Shown in pieces: positions 1-11,483 of a stretch of DNA of 64,000 nucleotides. The notes below the pieces were generated by a model. The model was given only the letters and a program-made list of their open reading frames with translations, was not told the origin of the DNA and did not search any database. The position numbers and the translations under genes were made by a program. The stretch is from Cephalotus follicularis (lineage: Eukaryota > Streptophyta > Magnoliopsida > Oxalidales > Cephalotaceae): contig BDDD01002392.1 in the NCBI GenBank assembly GCA_001972305.1, positions 98,341 through 162,340 on the forward strand, read 5' to 3'. How positions within the stretch are numbered: the first letter of the stretch is position 1; each line of letters begins with the position of its first letter.

Positions 1-3000
1 CTCCTCCGGGTTCACCTGCCGAGCGGAATTCCCCCTTTGCTCACCGCTCTGGCGGTTCACCCTTTGGATCACCAGCTCTGGCGGAATTCACCTTTAGGTT
101 CACCATTAGCGGATTCGCCCGAGGATCACCTGCCTCGCGGTATTCACCCATTGGGTTCACCTGCTCGGCGGAATTCTCCCCAGTTGGGCTCACCAGCCTG
201 GTATTATCCTTACACTTCCTTTACTAATTCCATTCATTTCCTTTAACATTTTAAAATCATTCTTTAATTCCAACCCTTGTAAGCATAGTAAAACAAAATT
301 AAAATACAAATAAAACGGATGCATGGCTTGGCGCTAAACGCACCGTACGGCATTTATCCTTCATCCCTTTCTCATTCGTTAGTTGCATGCATGCATAAAA
401 TTTAAATATTGGCGCCAAGCTCATCCTCTTCATCATTCATCCCAGAACCATGGCGCTTGATGCAGTGCACTTGAGACGTGTGACAGTGGACAAAGGTGAC
501 CTCTGCACTTGGTCCTCGGGAGTTTGGCGCTGTTAGCAGTGGACAAGATTCATGAGTGCGGTCGACTATGGCGCTATGTTATGGCGCGTCCTCGGGTAGA
601 ACAGAGGAGAGTGCAAAGGCGTCTTCGTGGAGAGCTCTGGCTCCGTTCCTTGCTTGGGACGCCTGGGACTAACGCGTCCTCGGCAGCGTCTTCGGAAACG
701 GTGCTGGCACATCTCTCGCGTTGTGGCAGAGAACGATACGCATGGCAGGGGACAAGGACGTCCTCTGCGCATGGTGTTCTCAGTGTCTTAAGTCCTCTGC
801 TCCTGTGCTCAGTCGGTGACACCTCGGCAGGTCACCTCGGCGCCTTGGCTCCACAGGCATGAACCCATGGACTTGCAGAGGCGAGGATCACCTGCCTCGC
901 GGTATTCACCCATTGGGTTCACCTGCTCGGCGGAATTCTCCCCAGTTGGGCTCACCAGCCTGGTATTATCCTTACACTTCCTTTACTAATTCCATTCATT
1001 TCCTTTAACATTTTAAAATCATTCTTTAATTCCAACCCTTGTAAGCATAGTAAAACAAAATTAAAATACAAATAAAACGAATGCATGGCTTGGAGCTAAA
1101 CGCACCGTACGGCATTTATCCTTCATCCCTTTCTCATTCGTTAGTTGCATGCATGCATAAAATTTAAATATTGGCGCCAAGCTCATCCTCTTCATCATTC
1201 ATCCCAGAACCATGGCGCTTGATGCAGTGCACTTGAGACGTGTGACAGTGGACAAAGGTGACCTCTGCACTTGGTCCTCGGGAGTTTGGCGCTGTTAGCA
1301 GTGGACAAGCTTCATGAGTGCGGTCGACTATGGCGCTCTGTTATGGCGCGTCCTCGGGTAGAACAGAGGAGAGTGCAAGGGCGTCTTCGTGGAGAGCTCT
1401 GGCGCCGTTCCATGCTTGGGACGCATGGCCTTGTTTCCTCAGACGCCTGGGACTAACGCGTCCTCGGCAGCGTCTTCGGAAACGGTGCTGGCACATCTCT
1501 CGCGTTGTGGCAGAGAACGATACGCATGGCAGGGGACAAGGACGTCCTCTGCGCATGGTGTTCTCAGTGTCTTAAGTCCTCTGCTCCTGTGCTCAGTCGG
1601 TGACACCTCGGCAGGTCACCTCGGCGCCTTGGCTCCACAGGCATGAACCCATGGACTTGCAGAGGATGGGACACATGCAGAGAACAATGGTGTCCTCTGC
1701 GCTTGCGTCCTCGAGTATTCACAAAGGGTGGAACGCGTGCACAGGAGTAAGGTGTCCTCTGCACTTGGCACCTCGGCGTCTTTACGGTGGGAGCTCGACA
1801 CCGTTGCATGCGCAGGACGCATGCAGTGCACAGTGGTGAGCTCAGCTTGGCATCCTCAGCAGTGTGTCCTCTACACTTGCGCTAGTGCTTCCTCTGCTTT
1901 CCACAAGCATGCACATGACGCACGACGCTGCATGCTTGCTCGGCGCATCACGTCAGTACGCTCAGTAGTGCCCAGCATTGTGGCATCTCGGGTGCGTAAC
2001 AATGGCACCTCGGACGCGTGTTGTTAATTCCTCGGGTGTTGCCAATGGCTCATTGCACAATGGCAGCGGCACGTCATCTCTATCGTTGGCAGTGAGCTTC
2101 GGGAGTGGTAGAGGAGTTCGGCGCTTCGTTGGCTAGAAGCTCAACAGTAGCCGTGCTAGGACACAAGGCTAGGGAAGCCCATCATCCCACCACACCTCTG
2201 CTCATAGCGTCTCTCACGGATGATCTGTTGAGTAACAGTGGCGCATGAAACGGTAGAGAGAAGCAACCACGCACAGAGCTCATGCTAAGTAGGAAAATGC
2301 CTTCAGTAAAGTAACATACATTTTCCTTCACATACTACTATTGCACAGTTACAACCCATATCACACTAACCATAACGAGAATTGCAAGCAGAGGACACAC
2401 ACTCATCAAAAAGCAATAAAACACACAAGATAATTACATATGTAAACATGCTGGTAGGCACTCGGATATGGAGCAACCTACCTGGAGGTGGTTGGAAACG
2501 GAGATTGTCTGCTTCCTTCCAGCTGAGGACTGCTACACGCTTAGCTTTTTCTCCTCTTCACCTTTGCTCAATTCTCTTGCTTCACAGGAGATGGCACACA
2601 CCAAATATATATATGGGCTGGGACTCTTCCAAGGAGGGCCCTTGCTTGTCATCTTCTTTCTTTTTCCATCATCTGGCCCCATCTCCCTTAGCTTCCCCTT
2701 TCTCTCGATTCCTCTAGAGAAGGTACAAGAAAAATGCCAAAGCCCCTTTTTATGGCCACCTTTCCTCTTATATATTCACCAGCAGAAAGCTCTAGAATAC
2801 TCATGAAATTTCAACGGATACTGGCTATTTGGTTTGGGCTTTGGGTGGACTTCCTTATATGGGCTTTCCTTCTTAACTCTTAAATTCAATTGCCTTATAC
2901 TACATTACTTTGGCCCAAAATAGATAAAATAATTCTTAAGTCCAAGATCATAATTCATATCCCATTAAGGCCCAAACAAATACATCATAAATTCGGGTCC

Positions 3001-3068
3001 AGCCCAAAAAGTGAGAAAATAATTACAAGGCCCAATAAATATATTTTATAATATTTAGGGCTCTTACA
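1..3068 (-). repeat. 3' LTR of the Tekay-type element (outer end cut off by window start)
   Basis: Matches 6056-8361 of the right LTR nearly base for base, so roughly 570 bp at its outer end lie beyond the window. It differs from its partner mainly by an internal tandem duplication. A TATA-like ATATATAT run near 2604-2612 marks the likely promoter on the minus strand. Reading frames inside it, including those of 60-120 codons, are not genes: they recur only as LTR copies and lie on both strands. Confidence 0.88.
121..1664. repeat. Tandem duplication inside the left LTR, two units of ~760-784 bp
   Basis: Unit 1 (121-880) and unit 2 (883-1664) both begin GAGGATCACCTGCC and end ACTTGCAGAG. Unit 2 carries about 22 bp (near 1420-1442) that unit 1 lacks. 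The right LTR has the segment once, so the duplication arose in this copy after insertion or during its reverse transcription. Confidence 0.9.
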
Positions 3069-3081
3069 TCCTTCCCTCCTT
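3069..3081 (-). other. Polypurine tract of the Tekay-type element
   Basis: On the minus strand AAGGAGGGAAGGA directly precedes the LTR start TGTAAGAG. Purine tracts in this place prime plus-strand DNA synthesis in LTR elements. Confidence 0.8.
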
Positions 3082-3105
3082 AGAGAAATCTCGTCCTGAG
3101 ATTTC

Positions 3106-4662
3106 CTAGGATGAAAACAACTGGGGGTATTTAGCTTGCATATCATCTTCTTTTTCCCACGTGGCTTCTTCCGCTCCGTGGTATTGCCATAATACCTTTA
3201 CTAATGGAATGGTCTTGTTCCTTAATTGCTTGATTTGTCGGTCGAGAATTCGGATAGGCATCTCTTCGAAACTCAAATTCGTTCTCAACTCTAGAGGTTC
3301 CCAATGTAAAACGTGAGAAGGGTCGGGATGGTACTTCCGCAGCATCAAAACATGAAACACGTTGTGCACATACGTCAGGCTGGGTGGTAAGGCAAGTCGA
3401 TAAGCAACAGGACCCACTCTCTCAAGGATCTCAAAAGGTCCTATAAACCGAGGAGTCAGTTTTCCTTTCTTGTCGAACCTCATAATTCCTTTAGTCGGAG
3501 AGACTTTAAGGAATACATGATCGCCTACAGCGAACTCTAATTCACGCCTACGGTGGTCTGCGTAGCTTTTCTGTCGACTTTGTGCTGTACGGAGTCTTTC
3601 CCGGATAACTTTTGCCTTCTCAACGGTGTCTTGGACAAGCTTAGGTCCCACAAGACTATGTTCTCCCACTTCAAACCAACAGATTGGGGTTCTGCACTTC
3701 CTTCCATAAAGAGCCTCAAACGGCGCCATGCCAATACTGGCGTGAAAGCTATTATTGTACGAGAACTCTACTAACGGTAGATGGTCCTCCCAACTACCTC
3801 CCCAATCCAAAACACATGCTCGCAGCATGTCTTCTAGAGTCTGAATGGTCCTCTCAGACTGTCCATCAGTCTGAGGATGAAAAGCTGTGCTAAAATTCAA
3901 CTGAGTACCAAAAGTTTCTTGCAATTTCCTCCAAAATCGCGATGTAAAACGGGGGTCTCTATCAGACACCACACTGATTGGTACTCCATGGAGTCTCACA
4001 ATTTCAGCAATGTACATATTTGCCAGCCGTGTGAGAGAAAAGTTCGTCTTGATCGCGAGAAAGTGTGCAGACTTAGTAAAGCGATCGACGATTACCCATA
4101 TAGCATCACGGCCATTCCTTGTTCCGGGCAGTCCTGTCACAAAATCCATCATTATGTGTTCCCATTTCCACTGTGCCACAGGCAACGACTGTAATAATCC
4201 TGCTGGTCTTTGGTGTTCTGTTTTAACCTGTTGACATGTTAAACAGGAAGCAACGTATTCAGCTATCTCTCTTTTCATGTTGTTACACCAATAGTCCAGC
4301 TTTAGATCCCGGTACATCTTGGTACTTCCTGGATGTACGGAGAAGCTAGAACGATGCGCTTGTGACAACAGTTCATCCTTCACTTCTTTATTATTGGGAA
4401 CACATATTCTGCCCAGATATCGGATTAATCCATCACCTTGTACAGAAAAATCTGGTTTCAAACCTCCATTATCGCTCAAAGCTAGCTTGATAAGGTCACC
4501 ATTGTGGCTTTGAGCTTCACGGATTCGATCCATTAGCCATGGGCGTGTATGAATATGAGCAATGGTTAGGCAAGCTAATCGGCGACTAAGAGCATCTGCA
4601 ACCACATTAGCTTTGCCTGGATGGTATTGTATTTCACAGTTATAGTCGTTAAGCAATTCCAT
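3106..4662 (-). pseudogene. Pol remnant: end of RNase H, integrase and chromodomain-like tail (Ty3/gypsy)
   Basis: An open frame of 518 codons on the minus strand. It begins in the RNase H tail (HPGKANVVADALSRR). The integrase zinc-binding region follows (residues ~115-165, ending CLTCQQ), then the catalytic core with its acidic residues in MDFVTGLPG, SDRDPRF and DGQSERT. The last ~60 residues (VKVLWQYHG...EATWE) look like the divergent chromodomain of chromovirus integrases, which steers insertion to chromatin. The apparent N-terminal Met is not a true start: the frame is joined to the upstream RT/RNase H frame but split from it by a TAG at a position where the family normally has Trp. It is a broken part of a polyprotein. 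Confidence 0.9.
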
Positions 4663-5462
4663 CTATCTGCGTTGTCTCATATTCAGGTCCTTCTGTGAAA
4701 ACAAGTACTTAAGGCTCTTGTGATCAGTATACACCTCGAACTTGGTATCATATAGATAATGCCTCCATTTACGCAAAGCGAATACTATCGCTGCCAGCTC
4801 AAGATCGTGAGTGGGATAGTTTTCTTCATGGGGCTTCAGTTTCTGTGAGGCGTATGCGATCACTCTTCCATTCTGCATAAGGACACAGCCCAGGCCACTG
4901 CCTGATGCGTCACTGTATACGACGAAGCCTTCGTTGCCTTCTGGTAAGGTTAGGATTGGCGCAGTAGTCAGACGATGCTTTAACTCCTGGAAACTTCGTT
5001 CACAAGCATCATCCCAAATAAAGGCCACATTCTTCTGCGTCAATCTAGTCAGAGGTGTTGCTATTTTTGAAAAGCCTTCTACAAACCGACGGTAGTATCC
5101 AGCCAAACCAAGGATGCTCCGGACCTCCGTCACATTCGTTGGCCGTTTCCAGCTCTTCACTGCTTCGATCTTTGTAGGATCTACTGACAATCCTGCGCTG
5201 GATATAACATGACCAAGGAATGTCACCTCTGATAACCAGAATTCACATTTACTAAACTTGGCATACAACTGATGGTCTCTGAGAGTCTGTAATGCCAAGT
5301 GTAAGTGTCTACCATGTTCTTCCATAGACTTCGAATATATCACACCACTATGAACTGGTCAAGATATGGGCTGAATATCTTGTTCATCAAGCTCATGAAT
5401 GCAGCAGGGGCGTTGGTCACCCCAAAAGGCATTACTAATCCTGGCGTATCCAGAATAGTACG
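4663..5462 (-). pseudogene. Pol remnant: C-terminal RT and RNase H (Ty3/gypsy), catalytic YxDD-type box lost
   Basis: The 5343-4663 frame holds the RT thumb ([10 protein letters not shown]) and RNase H with acidic residues in [15 protein letters not shown] and YTDHKSL. Upstream on the minus strand (about 5455-5345) the RT palm residues [13 protein letters not shown] can be read, but the frame then meets a stop where a short deletion has removed the segment normally carrying the two catalytic aspartates. The N-terminal half of RT, protease and gag are absent: RT sequence begins almost at once after the PBS. Translation could not yield an active enzyme. Confidence 0.88.
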
Positions 5463-5474
5463 GCTCTGATACCA
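5463..5474 (-). other. Primer binding site, initiator tRNA-Met type
   Basis: The minus strand reads TGGTATCAGAGC five bases after the LTR end ...GGGGCGTGACA. This matches the classic plant PBS complementary to the 3' end of initiator tRNA-Met. It fixes the element's orientation and marks the right LTR as the 5' LTR. Confidence 0.88.
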
Positions 5475-5774
5475 AAAACTGTCACGCCCCGAAACGTGGG
5501 ATGGGCCCCACGATTCGACACGTGGAAATCCGTATAATCATTATAAATAAGCATAAAATTTAAAACTTAAATAATAACAAACCATTTATTAAATGTGTGG
5601 ATAAACAAACCCGTACAAATCATAATAGTACACTGCTACAACCAGCAGGTAAAATAAATTATAACATAATTTATTTCTTACAATTCTTCTTGTGAAAGCG
5701 TACTTCGAGGAGGGACTTACTTGCTGCTTGCCTTTAGTGCTGCTGCTGCGATGTGCTGCCACCTGTACCTGACC

Positions 5775-5800
5775 CTGACCCATTTAAAGAAATGGGTCAG
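5775..5800. other. Conserved hairpin near the end of the LTR
   Basis: CTGACCCATTT and AAATGGGTCAG form an 11-bp perfect stem with a 4-base loop. Equivalent stems occur at the same relative place in the other Tekay-type LTRs (near 14028-14053, 15163-15188 and 26772-26797, each with one mismatch) and in the diverged B repeat (60061-60092). Confidence 0.7.
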
Positions 5801-5994
5801 CAACCCTGGGGGTTGTGTAGGTTACCCCATATACGGGCACATACCAGAGGGACAAACAATGCAAACAGAGAAGAAAAAAAAATAATAATAAATATGCAAG
5901 TCACAACCCAAACATAATCATCATCATGATTTTATCCTCGGACTACTCTACTCGAATCATACATAAAAATTATATCACAGAGGAGTCTAGTCCG

Positions 5995-6262
5995 GTCATC
6001 CTATGGCCTGGTCAATATACATGGTTCACCTTTAGACTCACCTGCCCGCGGAATTTTCCTCCGGGTTCACCTGCTGAGCAGAATTCGCCCTTTGCTCACC
6101 TGCTCTGACGGTTCACCCTTTGGATCACCAGCTCTGGCGGAATTCACCTTTAGGTTCACCATTAGCGGATTCGCTCGAGGATCACCTGCCTCGCGGTATT
6201 CACCCATTGGGTTCACCTGCTCGGCGGAATTCTCCCCAGTTGGGCTCACCAGCCTGGTATTA
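5995..6262. repeat. Degenerate ~36 bp tandem array in the LTR
   Basis: Repeated blocks combine GGTTCACC or GGATCACC with a GCGGAATTC-like core at roughly 30-40 bp spacing, about seven units. The same array recurs in every Tekay-type LTR of the window: 1-206 (partly duplicated at 883-963), 13563-13796, 14698-14931 and 26310-26545. In one frame it reads as repeated SPLGSP-like residues, but no protein is implied. Confidence 0.8.
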
Positions 6263-8361
6263 TCCTTACACTTCCTTTACTAATTCCATTCATTTCCTTT
6301 AACATTTTAAAATCATTCTTTAATTCCAACCCTTGTAAGCATAGTAAAACAAAATTAAAATACAAATAAAACGCATGCATGGCTTGGGGCTAAACGCACC
6401 GTACGGCATTTATCCTTCATCCCTTTCTCATTCGTTAGTTGCATGCATGCATAACATTTAAATATTGGCGCCAAGCTCATCCTCTTCATCATTCATCCCA
6501 GAACCATGGCGCTTGATGCAGTGCACTTGAGACGTGTGACAGTGGACAAAGGTGACCTCTGCACTTGGTCCTCGGGAGTTTGGCGCTGTTAGCAGTGGAC
6601 AAGCTTCATGAGTGCGGTCGACTATGGCGCTCTGTTATGGCGCGTCCTCGGGTAGAACAGAGGAGAGTGCAAGGGCGTCTTCGTGGAGAGCTCTGGCGCC
6701 GTTCCATGCTTGGGACGCATGGCCTTGTTTCCTCAGACGCCTGGGACTAACGCGTCCTCGGCAGCGTCTTCGGAAACGGTGCTGGCACATCTCTCGCGTT
6801 GTGGCAGAGAACGATACGCATGGCAGGGGACAAGGACGTCCTCTGCGCATGGTGTTCTCAGTGTCTTGAGTCCTCTGCTCCTGTGCTCAGTCGGTGACAC
6901 CTCGGCAGGTCACCTCGGCGCCTTGGCTCCACAGGCATTAACCCATGGACTTGCAGAGGATGGGACGCATGCAGAGAACAATGGTGTCCTCTGCGCTTGC
7001 GTCCTCGAGTATTCACAAAGGGTGGAACGCGTGCACAGGAGTAAGGTGTCCTCTGCACTTGGCACCTCGGCGTCTTTACGGTGGGAGCTCGACACCGTTG
7101 CATGCGCAGGACGCATGCAGTGCACAGTGGTGAGCTCGGCTTGGCATACTCAGCAGTGTGTCCTCTACACTTGCACTGGTGCTTCCTCTGCTTTCCACAG
7201 GCATGCACATGACGCACGACGCTGCATGCTTGCTCGGCGCATCACGTCAGTACGCTCAGTAGTGCCCAGCATTGTGGCATCTCGGGTGCATAACAATGGC
7301 ACCTCGGACGCATGTTGTTAATTCCTCGGGTGTTGCCAATGGCTCATTGCACAATGGCAGCGGCACGTCATCTCTATCGTTGGCAGTGAGTTGAGGAGTG
7401 GTAGAGGAGTCCGGCGCTTCGTTGGCTAGAAGCTCAACAGTAGCCGTGCTAGGACATAAGGCTAGGGAAGCCCATCATCCCACCACACCTCGGCTCATAG
7501 CGTCTCTCACGGATGCTCTGTTGAGTAACAGTGGCGCATGAAACGGTAGAGAGAAGCAACCACGCACAGAGCTCATGCTAAGTAGGAAAATGCCTTTAGT
7601 AAAGTAACATACATTTTCCTTCACTTACTACTATTGCACAGTTACAACCCATATCACACTAACAGTAATGAGAATTGCAAGCAGAGGACACACACTCATC
7701 AACAAGCAATAAAACACACAAGATAATTACATATGTAAACATGCTGGTAGGCACTCGGATATGGAGCAACCTACCTGGAGGTGGTTGGAAACGGAGATGG
7801 TCTACTTCCTTCCAGTTGAGGACTGCTACACGCTTAGCTTTTTCTCCTCTTCACCTTTGCTCAATTCTCTTGCTTCACAGGAGATGGCACACACCAAATA
7901 TATATATGGGCAGGGACTCTTCCAAGGAGGGCCCTTGCTTGTCATCTTCTTTCTTTTTCCATCATCTGGCCCCATCTCCCTTAGATTCCCCTTTCTCTCG
8001 ATTCCTCTAGAGAAGGTACAAGAAAAATGCCAAAGCCCCTTTTTATGGCCACCTTTCCTCTTATATATTCACCAGCAGAAAGCTCTAGAATACTCATGAA
8101 ATTTCAACGGATACTGGCTATTTGGTTTGGGCTTTGGGTGGACTTCCTTATATGGGCTTTCCTTCTTAACTCTTAAATTCAATTGCCTTATACTACATTA
8201 CTTTGGCCCAAAATAGATAAAATAATTCTTAAGTCCAAGATCATAATTCATATCCCATTAAGGCCCAAACAAATACATCATAAATTCAGGTCCAGCCCAA
8301 AAAGTGGGAAAATAATTACAAGGCCCAATAAATATATTTTATAATATTTAGGGCTCTTACA

Positions 8362-9107
8362 ATTTAAGTTCATCATATCACAGAAACATATACAGAAATA
8401 CAAAATTCAGTAGAAAGTAGAATTAAGAGAGCAGAGTTCAGAGTTTACCGAAAGCAGACGGAACTGAGCATAGAGCCAGAATCGCGGAGCCGAACCAGAA
8501 CAAATCATGCCTACGCAGAAAACGGAGTCGGAAAGCTGTCAGAAACTGGTCGTCGGAGGTTTCCGGAGTGTAGGCCCACGCGCCGTCGTTGTCCGGCCCG
8601 TGTCATCCACGAGCGACCGCCGGTCAGCCACAGAGGTCACATCTGGTGCGCCAGAGGCTGAGGAGCACGGATCTGTGGCACGTTTGTCACGGCGTCGCTG
8701 CATCTGGCCGGAGCAAACGCATTTGATCGCTGTTGACTTCGCCGTCGATCTACGTTATCGGTGTCGTCACAGGTCAGGCCTAGTCGCGTTCGAACCGCCG
8801 TGATGCCAGGAGTCAGAATCTAGGCTCGCCTTGCCGTGATGGTCACCGGAGACGGCGAATCGACACAAAACAGAGGCGGAAAGAGAAGAGCTTCGTGCTT
8901 GCAAACGGCGTGGTTGTCGGCATCGAGGCTGGGCCCGGTATGCTCGGGAGGTAACGTTGGTCACGCCGGTACCTTCGCCGGCGTCAGATCGGCAATGACG
9001 CTGGTGGCAGAGGTAGAGAGAGAGAGAGAGAGAGAGAGAGAAGACGGGAGAGAGGAGAGAGAAAAGCCAAAAAAATGAAAAAATAGAATTTTGCCATTTT
9101 ACACACA
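8362..9107 (-). repeat. Repeat A, inverted partial copy
   Basis: This is the reverse complement of part of the repeats at 57709-59744 and 61698-63700 (the segment around 58490-59100). It includes the CT-rich leader, here (GA)n at 9010-9042 on the plus strand, and the GC-rich stretch. It is bounded by the Tekay LTR on one side and Tat pol on the other. It holds both length variants that the other two copies each lack one of. Frames such as 8507-8803 and 8836-9078 are not supported as genes. Confidence 0.75.
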
Positions 9108-10541
9108 CACTCTGAACTGTCGAGATCTTCTCTGGATTGGCCTCTATTCCTCTGCTTGAGACCATGAACCCGAGGAACTTGCCAAAGGTGACCCCAAAAG
9201 GGTTGAGTTTCATGTTGTATCTTCTCAGTACCTCAAATATTTCCTCCAAGTCTGTAATGTGGGGGCTCCTGGCTGGGGTCTTGACGAGCATGTCGTTGAT
9301 GTAGACCTCCATGTTTCTCCCAATATGAGGCTCAAAGATTTTGTTGACCAGTCGTTGGTAGGTGGCCCCTGCATTCTTCAGTCCAAAGGGCATGACCTTG
9401 TAACAATACATCCCCTGGTCCGTGATGAAAGCTATCTTGTTCTCCTCGGACCCGTACTTGGGGATTTGATTGTATCCCGAGTAGGCATCCAAGAAGCTTA
9501 ACATTTTGTATCCCGATGTTGCATCCACCAACTAATCTATCTTTGAGAGAGGGAAGTGATCCTTGAGGCAAGCTTTTTTGACGTTTGTTAAATCGATGCA
9601 CATCATCCACTTGTCATTTGCTTTTTTGACCAGTTCTGGGTTCGCCTGCCTGTCCGAGTAATACAGATCCCTTATGAACCCTATCTGCAATAGCTTGCTC
9701 ACCTCCTCGGCTATTGCCTGCTGCCTCTCAGGAGCAAAGTTCCTCTTTTTTTTCCTGGTCGGAGGCCTCATTGGATCCACACTTAGCTTGTGAACTATTA
9801 CATTTGGGCTGATCCCAGGGATCTCCTCTGCCAACCAGGCAAATACATCTTTATTGTTTCGGAGGAATGTTATTAATTCCCCCTTCTCCACCTCTCCAAG
9901 CTGTGAGCCAATTTGGAACACTCTTTCAGTATTGCCCTCTTCCAGGGGTACTTGGATCACGTCTTCAACAGGATATGGACGCTCAGGTTCCACGTCTCCT
10001 CTAAGCTCCACGTTTGCAATAGGAAGTATATTTTCCTTCCCTTTATCCATAATGGAAGTCTTGTAGCACTGCCTTCCCCTTGGGGATCCACCTCCATGGC
10101 CTGGTGCTTAGGGTGCACTATTCTGGGATCGTTGGGCTGATCCCAGGCAGTTGAGGACTCTGCCCTCTGAGATGCATTGATCTCGGCTCTCCTCCCCAGG
10201 GGAATATTATCCCCTGACTGCCTCAGGGGGAGTCTCTCTCCCCTCGGCGAGTTTCTCCTGGCACCTATGGGGTGTCCTATCTCCACCACTTTCCTGGCAA
10301 GTCCGCTTCGTCTTTGGACCACTTGCTGAACAGGTCCGGCCTAGTTTTGGTTGGCTAAGCTGGTAACCAACAAGTCAGTGAGACGTTCCACCCCTTGGAT
10401 CAACTGATTAAATTGCTCCCCAGTGACGAGAGCTTGTTCTGGAGCCGCAATTTGACTGGCTTCTGGTGGAGGAGGTGGGATCTCCTATTGTCGGTTGCCG
10501 GGGGCTCCAGACTGGTTGTTGATATTTTTTCTCAGAGGCAT
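9108..10541 (-). pseudogene. Gag-pol remnant of the truncated Tat element
   Basis: Gag starts at the ATG at 10541 (MPLRKN...), with stops within it. The frame 10050-9532 covers the linker and the RT start; the frame 9531-9108 continues RT. A TAG separates them where the intact relative has Gln. The RT active site reads VYINDMLVK, so one catalytic aspartate is replaced by Asn (the complete copy has VYIDDMLVK). After 9108 the open frame runs on into repeat A and is no longer pol. Confidence 0.88.
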
Positions 10542-10585
10542 AGTTCTTAATGATTTTTCGCTGCGTTTCCACAGACGACGCCAAC

Positions 10586-11297
10586 TGTTGATGCAAAAAA
10601 CCTTCCTTCAACAGTACCCTACGTGTAGGGATTTGATTTGTTAACAGAAATGCTGGAATCTATGTCCAAGAAGAAGCTTTGGTGACTGATAATCCCTTTG
10701 TTTAGACTGTGAAACTGGTATTTGTAGGCCTTAGATGTAACTGTAAAGCGTGAAATTCGGACTTGATGTGTATCCCCTAGGGAAATGCCGAGGATCTCGG
10801 GCATTTCCCCTTATCTCCTCTGGATTTGGCGTTCTTTTTCTTGTATGTCGTTTATCATATCTTATCTTTCCATGTTTGAAGAGATAAATCCTTGGAATGT
10901 AGGCTGATTTTGTGACCTCGTCCTATCAGGGACGAGAAAGAAGAGCTCTTCTAAACTCTTATCCGCTTCAAGGTCTTCAACATCAAGAGCTTCTTTAAGG
11001 GCTAGCGCCTGAAACATTAAGTCCTCTGTAATGCTGCCGAGGAAAAGGTCTTCTGCGATGTAGTCGAGGGAGGAGGTCCTCGACACTAGTGCCGAGGAGG
11101 ACATCCTCTGCAATGCAACCAAGGAGGAGTTCCTCGACACTGATACCGAGGAGGATGTCTTCACCTGGTTTCCTAGCTGGAGTTAATGCGCTTCCTCTAA
11201 CCAGTATCCATGTAAGCTTCAAAGCCCCTGGACACTTGGGTATGTCCGCGGTGGACACGTGTCATTCTAGGTATAAACATATTTTTTCCCCACATCA
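10586..11297 (-). repeat. Tat-type LTR (712 bp), 5' LTR of the truncated element
   Basis: On the plus strand it starts TGTTGATGCA and ends CCCCACATCA, i.e. TGATG...CATCAACA on the coding strand. It is shorter than the LTRs at 19050 and 32159 because a block near 10670, including the CACTCCGACGCTCA motif, is missing. It holds GAGGAGG-type short degenerate repeats around 11040-11160. Confidence 0.85.
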
Positions 11298-11480
11298 ATA
11301 TCTATAAATATATGATATACTTGAATTTTGATATACATAAAATATGTAAATATATATAACATTAAATCATATGATTGGATTTACAAAATATAAAAATCGT
11401 AAATGTGATATAAGATGATAAACTACAAATAAACATGTATACTATGTCAAACACATACTTCAAACTCATACATATATGAG
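11298..11480. other. AT-rich spacer, no gene seen
   Basis: Short AT-rich stretch between the Tat LTR end and the MITE. No open frame or recognisable repeat end is visible. Confidence 0.6.
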
Positions 11481-11483
11481 TTA

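Larger units (their letters stand above)
1..8361 (-). mobile_element. Ty3/gypsy LTR retrotransposon, Tekay/Del-type, internally deleted, cut by window edge
   Basis: Two long direct repeats (left up to 3068, right 5480-8361) flank about 2.4 kb of internal sequence. Read on the minus strand the LTR starts TGTAAGAGCCC and ends GGGGCGTGACA. An initiator-Met-type PBS lies beside the right LTR and a purine-rich tract beside the left one, so the element runs right to left. Pol order is RT, RNase H, integrase, chromodomain-like tail. Long LTRs, this PBS and a chromodomain-like end fit the Tekay/Del clade of chromoviruses (family knowledge). Gag, protease and half of RT are missing. The left end, and so the target duplication, lies outside the window; the right flank begins ATTTA. 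Confidence 0.9.
5480..8361 (-). repeat. 5' LTR of the Tekay-type element (2882 bp)
   Basis: Complete LTR: TGTAAGAGCCC at 8361 to GGGGCGTGACA at 5480 on the minus strand. It contains a TATA-like ATATATAT run near 7896-7908, a donor-like AGGTAGGTT block near 7770, a ~36 bp degenerate tandem array (about 5995-6262) and a perfect hairpin at 5775-5800. Open frames within it on both strands (up to 212 codons at 6683-7321) show no protein-family likeness and are rejected as genes. Confidence 0.9.
9108..11297 (-). mobile_element. Truncated Ty3/gypsy Tat-lineage element with its 5' LTR
   Basis: The minus strand shows a 5' LTR (10586-11297), a PBS-like GTTGGCGTCGTCTGTGG, a gag start, and a direct jump into the protease-RT linker and RT. 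It corresponds closely to parts of the complete element at 19050-32985. A deletion near 10075 joins gag to sequence upstream of RT; relative to the complete copy about 1.8 kb is missing. Everything beyond mid-RT, including the 3' LTR, is lost at the junction with repeat A. Confidence 0.88.

Noticed and set aside
3106-5462. Pol sequence as an integrated pararetrovirus or other virus
   Set aside because: Integrase core, chromodomain-like tail, LTRs, PBS and PPT identify a Ty3/gypsy retrotransposon. No movement-protein or coat-protein pattern is visible.
5995-6262. Regular repeats with similar spacing, CRISPR-like at first glance
   Set aside because: Units are degenerate, there are no distinct spacers, and they sit in plant LTRs in several copies. 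They are tandem arrays.
6683-7321. 212-codon open frame in the Tekay LTR, and similar frames on both strands
   Set aside because: It lies wholly in an LTR, is broken in the paired LTR copies, overlaps frames on the other strand and shows no protein-family pattern. GC-rich LTR sequence lacks stops by chance.
8362-9107. Repeat A copy 3 starting at its transcription start, suggesting a retrotransposed transcript end
   Set aside because: On closer reading weak similarity continues past the leader to about the TATA region before the Tat junction, so the border does not coincide with a transcript start.
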